In this document: one piece after another, positions 60,271 to 64,000 of the stretch
How positions within the stretch are numbered: the first letter of the stretch is position 1
Layout: every line of letters starts with the position of its first letter
Assembly: GCF_001613065.1 (NCBI RefSeq)
Contig: NZ_BDBQ01000062.1
Location: forward strand, 1 to 64,000
Reading direction: 5' to 3'
Length of the DNA: 64,000 nucleotides
From: Nocardia miyunensis NBRC 108239
Lineage (GTDB): Bacteria; Actinomycetota; Actinomycetes; Mycobacteriales; Mycobacteriaceae
Notes under the pieces: model-generated
Told to the model about the DNA's origin: nothing
The model's input: the letters and a program-made list of their open reading frames with translations, nothing else
Database searches by the model: none
Translations under genes and position numbers: made by a program

Positions 60271-60951
60271 ATGACAACCTTGGTTTGGCTGGTCATCCCC
60301 TACCTGGCCTTCGTCTCTTTCGTTCTGGGCCACTGGTGGCGCTGGCGGCACGACCGATTCCGCTCCGGCGTCGTCGCGGCCCGCACCGATTTCTCGCGGG
60401 CGGGCCGGTGGTTGTTCCGCATCGGAGTCCTGGGGGTACTGATCCCGCGAGTCGGCCAAATACTGCTCAGCCGTACACATTTCGGTTTCCCCCTGAGCGT
60501 CTCGCAGGTGGTGGTCGTCAGCGAGACCGTCGCCGCCCCGATCGCCCTCACCGGTGCGGCCCTCCTGCTGCTGCCCGCCATGGTCGACGGCTCCACTCGT
60601 CCGGTGACCATCGTCGACCGCATCACCCTGCCGGTCCTGGCCGCCGCACTCCTGTCCGGTGTGCTGGTGATCTTCGACCCGAGATCCACCGGCTCCCAAG
60701 ACATCGCGGCCCACACCCTGTTCGTCTGGTTCCCCTCCCTGTTCACCCTCCACCCCCGCCCGGCCGTCATGGCTCATGCTCCGCTGCTCTACCGGATCAG
60801 AGCTCTCACGGTGATCCTGGCCATCTCCCTGTGGCCTTACACCAGACTCGCGGGCCTGTTCTTCCGCCCGATCGAACGCAGCATCCACCGGCTGACCAGC
60901 GTCCTTACCTCAGCCATCCGCCGGGCGCACAGGGGTAGCGAGTCACCCTAG
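60271..60951 (+). CDS. NarI-like membrane protein lacking heme ligands
   Basis: 226 residues with about five membrane helices. The plan follows respiratory nitrate reductase gamma subunit: WLVIPYLAFVSFVLGHWWRWRHDRF at the start, WLFRIGVLGVLIPR in the second helix, and RALTVILAISLWPYTRLAGLFFRPI near the end. The latter two are where NarI has LFHxGxxxxxxGH and PFTRLxHxxxxP; the histidines are replaced by R, L or A, leaving only the first GH. No narGHJ genes are nearby. Likely a membrane protein that lost heme b binding. Confidence 0.55.
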   Translation: MTTLVWLVIPYLAFVSFVLGHWWRWRHDRFRSGVVAARTDFSRAGRWLFRIGVLGVLIPRVGQILLSRTHFGFPLSVSQVVVVSETVAAPIALTGAALLLLPAMVDGSTRPVTIVDRITLPVLAAALLSGVLVIFDPRSTGSQDIAAHTLFVWFPSLFTLHPRPAVMAHAPLLYRIRALTVILAISLWPYTRLAGLFFRPIERSIHRLTSVLTSAIRRAHRGSESP

Positions 60952-61168
60952 CGCACAACAGATTTCGCACACCTGCCACTCGCACCGGTGACATCGTCCA
61001 TCCCGCAACCGATTCCGATCGAGCCCGACGATCTCATGATCGCCGTGGCGACCGCGCCCGCAGCACCCTACCGGGACCGACTCGCTCGGTGGTACCGCTG
61101 TCGGGTAGCGAGATCGCCTCGCCCGCACGGTGGTCGAACGTCCGGCGGGGTGGATCGGCGCGGCGGGG

Positions 61169-62011
61169 TCAATCGCCGCAGCAGCCCTCGGCGCTCGGGA
61201 CGGTGCGCATCTCTCGGGTCTGGGCGTTGCGGGTGGCCAGGTCCTCGTCCGGCGGGTAGTCGACCGCGATCAGGCTCAGGCCGTGAGCGGGGGCTACGGT
61301 GACCGAGCTGGAACGGACTCGTTCGTTCAGCAGTCCGGCGATCCATTCGGCGGTACGGCGTCCCTCGCCGACCGCGAGGACGCCGCCGACCAGGCTGCGG
61401 ACCATGGACCAGCAGAAGGCGTCGGCGCTGACGTGGGCGGTCAGCAGATCGCCGGTGCGATCCCAGTCGAAGCGCTGTAGTTCGCGGACGGTGGTCGCGC
61501 CTTCGCGGCGGCGGCAGAATGCGGCGAAATCGTGCAGCCCCAACAGTTTTCGCGATGCTTCCCGCATCGCGTCCAGGTCCACCGGACGACACGGAACCAC
61601 GCTGCGGGCCTGCAACGGCGACGCGCCGTAGGGCGCGCTGGTCAGCCGGTAGACGTAGTGTCGGCGGATCGCCGAGAAGCGGGCGTCGAAATCGGCGGGG
61701 ACGGGCCGGATTCCGGTGACGCGCACATCCTTCGGCAGGAAACGCGCGAGTCGATGCAGCAACTTGTCGACATCGAGTCCGGCGGCGGTGTCGAAATGCG
61801 CGACCTGTCCCTCGGCGTGCACTCCGGCGTCGGTGCGGCCCGCGACGGTCAGCTGGATCGGCTCCCGCAGCACCTTGCTCAGCGACTCCTCCAGCACGCC
61901 CTGCACGGTGCGCAGCTCCGGCTGCCGCGCCCACCCGGTGAAATCGGTGCCGTCATAGGAGACGTCCAGCCGTACCCGAATTGCAACGGTCCGCCCGGAC
62001 GAATCGGACAT
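61169..62011 (-). CDS. truA: tRNA pseudouridine synthase A
   Basis: 280 residues from the ATG at 62011. Catalytic aspartate in GRTDAGVHAEGQVAHF; YDGTDFTGWARQP and RRHYVYRL are conserved; SWSMVRSLVG-like (CWSMVRSLVGG) and the C-terminal GLSLIAVDYP also fit. It converts U38-U40 of the anticodon stem to pseudouridine. Follows rplQ, as in mycobacteria; a hairpin between them may separate the transcripts. Confidence 0.95.
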   Translation of the reverse strand: MSDSSGRTVAIRVRLDVSYDGTDFTGWARQPELRTVQGVLEESLSKVLREPIQLTVAGRTDAGVHAEGQVAHFDTAAGLDVDKLLHRLARFLPKDVRVTGIRPVPADFDARFSAIRRHYVYRLTSAPYGASPLQARSVVPCRPVDLDAMREASRKLLGLHDFAAFCRRREGATTVRELQRFDWDRTGDLLTAHVSADAFCWSMVRSLVGGVLAVGEGRRTAEWIAGLLNERVRSSSVTVAPAHGLSLIAVDYPPDEDLATRNAQTREMRTVPSAEGCCGD

Positions 62012-62043
62012 GGTCACAGCGATCTCCTGGTTAACATGAGCGA

Positions 62044-62073
62044 AGCCCGCCGACCCGGAGGGGACGGCGGGCT
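62044..62073 (-). terminator. Hairpin between rplQ and truA
   Basis: GCCCGCCG (62045-62052) pairs with CGGCGGGC (62065-62072), extended by an A-T pair on the outside, downstream of rplQ and 33 bases before the truA start. Partial terminator or RNA-processing site for the ribosomal operon. Confidence 0.6.
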
Positions 62074-62098
62074 CGCGCATGGCATCCGACGACAGCGG

Positions 62099-62620
62099 TC
62101 AGGCGTCCTCGGTGGCAGCCTCGTCGGCCTTGGCCTCGGCCGGAGCCTCGGTCTCGGCGGACTCCTCGGACTCCGCAGCCGCTTCGGCCTTGGGGGCCTC
62201 CTCGGCCTTGGCCTGCTGCGACGCGGCGACGCGACGGGCGCGATCGGCCTCGTTGCTCACGGTCTTCTCGCGGATCAACTCGATGATCGCCATGGGCGCG
62301 TTGTCACCCTTGCGCGGCACGGTCTTGATGATCCGGGTGTAACCACCCTCGCGGCCCTCGAACGACGGTCCGATGGTCGCGAAGAGTTCGTGCACCACAT
62401 CCTTGTTGCGGATGACCTTGAGCACCTCGCGACGGTCGGCGAGCGTGCCGGCCTTCGCCTTGGTGACGAGCTTCTCGGCGTACGGGCGCAGCGCCTTGGC
62501 CTTGGCCTCGGTGGTCGTGATCCGACCGTGCTCGAAGAGCGCCTGCGCCAGATTGGCGAAGATCGCCTTCTGGTGCGACGCCGACCCGCCGAAGCGAGCA
62601 CCCTTCTTGGGCTTGGGCAT
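62099..62620 (-). CDS. rplQ: 50S ribosomal protein L17
   Basis: 173 residues. MPKPKKGARFGGSASHQKAIFANLAQALFEHGRI and the conserved core to ~118 identify L17. The last ~50 residues are an Ala/Glu/Lys-rich extension (EEAPKAEAAAESEE) typical of actinobacterial L17. Last gene of the rpsD-rpoA-rplQ operon before truA. Confidence 0.97.
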   Translation of the reverse strand: MPKPKKGARFGGSASHQKAIFANLAQALFEHGRITTTEAKAKALRPYAEKLVTKAKAGTLADRREVLKVIRNKDVVHELFATIGPSFEGREGGYTRIIKTVPRKGDNAPMAIIELIREKTVSNEADRARRVAASQQAKAEEAPKAEAAAESEESAETEAPAEAKADEAATEDA

Positions 62621-62667
62621 TGGTTGTTCTCCTTTGGGAAGGCCCCGGGGACGCTGCCCCGTACGGC

Positions 62668-63726
62668 CTAGAGCTGTTCGGTTTCGGCGTAGTCCTGCTC
62701 GCCGTTGTCGGTGTCGCTGAACGTGCCGCTGTCGCTCCAGGTGCCCGTGGCGGCGTCGTAGCCGACGACGCTGGAAGGATCGAAGGAGGCCGGGCTGTCC
62801 TTCAGAGACAGGCCCAGCGAGTGCAGCTTGACCTTGACCTCGTCGATGGACTTCTGCCCGAAGTTGCGGATGTCCAGCAGATCCGACTCGGTGCGCGCGA
62901 CCAGCTCACCCACGGTGTGCACACCCTCGCGCTTGAGGCAGTTGTACGACCGCACGGTCAGGTCCAGGTCCTCGATCGGCAGCGCGAACGAGGCGATGTG
63001 ATCCGCCTCGGCCGGGCTGGGCCCGATCTCGATGCCCTCGGCCTCGACATTGAGCTCACGCGCCAGACCGAACAGCTCGACCAGGGTCTTACCGGCAGAG
63101 GCCAGCGCATCCCGCGGGGAGATCGAGTTCTTGGTCTCGACGTCCAGGATGAGCCGGTCGAAGTCGGTACGCTGCTCGACACGGGTCGCCTCGACCTTGT
63201 AGGTCACCTTCAGCACCGGAGAGTAGATCGAGTCGACCGGAATCCGACCGATCTCCGCACCCGACGCCTTGTTCTGCACGGCCGGGACGTAACCGCGACC
63301 GCGCTCGACCACGAGCTCGATCTCCAGCTTGCCCTTGTCGTTCAGGGTGGCGATGTGCATGTCCGGGTTGTGCACGGTCACGCCCGCCGGGGGGACGATG
63401 TCACCGGCGATGACCGCGCCGGGACCCGACTTGCGCACGTACATGGTGACCGGCTCGTCCTCTTCGGACGACACGACCAGGCCCTTGAGGTTCAGGATGA
63501 TGTCGGTGACATCCTCCTTCACGCCCGGGACGGTGGTGAACTCGTGCAGCACGCCGTCGATGCGGATGCTCGTGACGGCGGCACCCGGGATGCTCGAGAG
63601 CAGGGTGCGGCGCAGCGAGTTGCCGAGGGTGTAACCGAAACCCGGCTCGAGCGGTTCGATGGTGAACTTCGAACGGTTCTCGGCGATAACCTCTTCGGTC
63701 AGCGTCGGTCGCTGTGAAATCAGCAT
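62668..63726 (-). CDS. rpoA: RNA polymerase alpha subunit
   Basis: 352 residues. N-terminal dimerisation domain (GFGYTLGNSLRRTLLSSIPGAAV) and C-terminal domain with helix-hairpin motifs (GVHTVGELVARTESDLLDIRNFGQKSI) that contacts UP elements and regulators. The end is acidic. 47 bases upstream of rplQ. Confidence 0.98.
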   Translation of the reverse strand: MLISQRPTLTEEVIAENRSKFTIEPLEPGFGYTLGNSLRRTLLSSIPGAAVTSIRIDGVLHEFTTVPGVKEDVTDIILNLKGLVVSSEEDEPVTMYVRKSGPGAVIAGDIVPPAGVTVHNPDMHIATLNDKGKLEIELVVERGRGYVPAVQNKASGAEIGRIPVDSIYSPVLKVTYKVEATRVEQRTDFDRLILDVETKNSISPRDALASAGKTLVELFGLARELNVEAEGIEIGPSPAEADHIASFALPIEDLDLTVRSYNCLKREGVHTVGELVARTESDLLDIRNFGQKSIDEVKVKLHSLGLSLKDSPASFDPSSVVGYDAATGTWSDSGTFSDTDNGEQDYAETEQL

Positions 63727-63834
63727 TTTCTTCCTCCTTCTGGACGCCCGCTATTTGACGTCCACGACTGGAATGAGTGGAACCACCCACAATCTCTCCA
63801 CAGGCGGTTCCACCAGCGGCGATATACGCCTTGT

Positions 63835-64000
63835 TACTTCGAGTAGTACTCGACGATGAGCTGTTCGTTCAGCGGCACATCGATCTGCGCACGCTCGGGC
63901 AGCTGATGCACCAGGATCCGCAGCCGGCCCGGCACGACCTGCAGCCAGCCCGCGCTCGGACGGTCGCCGATGGTCTCGCGCGCCACCTGAAACGGCAGCG
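63835..64000 (-). CDS. rpsD: 30S ribosomal protein S4 (C-terminal part, 5' truncated)
   Basis: Minus-strand frame open to the window edge and ending at TAA (63837-63835). The translated end, QVVPGRLRILVHQLPERAQI then VPLNEQLIVEYYSK, is the conserved C-terminus of S4. Position upstream of rpoA agrees with the actinobacterial rpsM-rpsK-rpsD-rpoA-rplQ operon. Confidence 0.95.

Noticed and set aside
1..64000. CRISPR arrays, tRNA/rRNA genes, insertion sequences, prophage genes
   Set aside because: No regularly spaced repeats, cloverleaf, transposase or phage structural gene could be recognised by reading; a tRNA could be missed without a covariance search.

Overview
The window looks like a chromosomal segment of a Nocardia-like actinomycete (order Mycobacteriales). 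The evidence is the high GC content with strongly GC-biased third codon positions, an ESX-4-type type VII secretion locus close to rpsD-rpoA-rplQ-truA as in Mycobacterium, an LprG-family lipoprotein, an Rv3651-like protein, F420-type LLM oxidoreductases and many GTG starts. The genus is an inference.

Layout. (1) 1-9.2 kb: a tightly packed plus-strand operon with overlapping stop/start codons. It encodes a class-V aminotransferase fused to a sarcosine-oxidase-like flavoenzyme (5' end outside the window), a cyclase/formamidase-like hydrolase, a gamma-glutamyltransferase, a copper amine oxidase, a Rieske oxygenase and a glutamine-synthetase-like ligase. Together these look like an amine-catabolic pathway using gamma-glutamyl intermediates. 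(2) 9.2-14.5 kb: minus-strand genes: a DUF6924 protein, two small zinc-ribbon proteins (one with a P-loop kinase domain), a decayed ABC ATPase, an SsuD-like monooxygenase, and an Rrf2-cupin-DsbA operon. (3) 14.6-16.2 kb: an archaeal-type ATPase with a PD-(D/E)XK-like C-terminus, apparently leaderless and embedded in inverted repeats. (4) 16.6-27.8 kb: a FUSC exporter with a divergent TetR gene, a membrane protein, UppP, a GlxA-type regulator, a DHA2-type MFS exporter and an LprG-like lipoprotein. The FUSC and MFS exporters carry the same ~250-residue carboxypeptidase-regulatory-like tail. (5) 28.1-32.8 kb: a small biosynthetic cluster (cytochrome b5-desaturase, type III PKS, SyrD/PvdE-like ABC exporter with a Pro-rich insert in its ATPase domain). 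(6) 33.2-38.4 kb: a purine-nucleoside-type BMP ABC importer operon on the minus strand. (7) 38.6-52.6 kb: the ESX-4-type locus (TIGR03931-type protein, EccC, EccD, MycP, EccB, EccE) with a PNPOx-like and an MFS gene inserted; no WXG100 substrate pair was found. (8) 52.6-61 kb: housekeeping and unknown genes (SDR, FMN reductase, Rv3651-like, epimerase, MTA phosphorylase, CsoR, LLM oxidoreductase, a degenerate NarI-like protein). (9) 61.2-64 kb: truA, rplQ, rpoA and the C-terminus of rpsD.

No rRNA, tRNA, CRISPR array, insertion sequence or phage gene was recognised. The strongest candidates for undescribed biology are the shared tail on two unrelated exporters, the leaderless ATPase-nuclease with its nested operators, the desaturase/type III PKS/exporter cluster with its unusual NBD insertion, and the amine-catabolic operon with its fusion enzyme.
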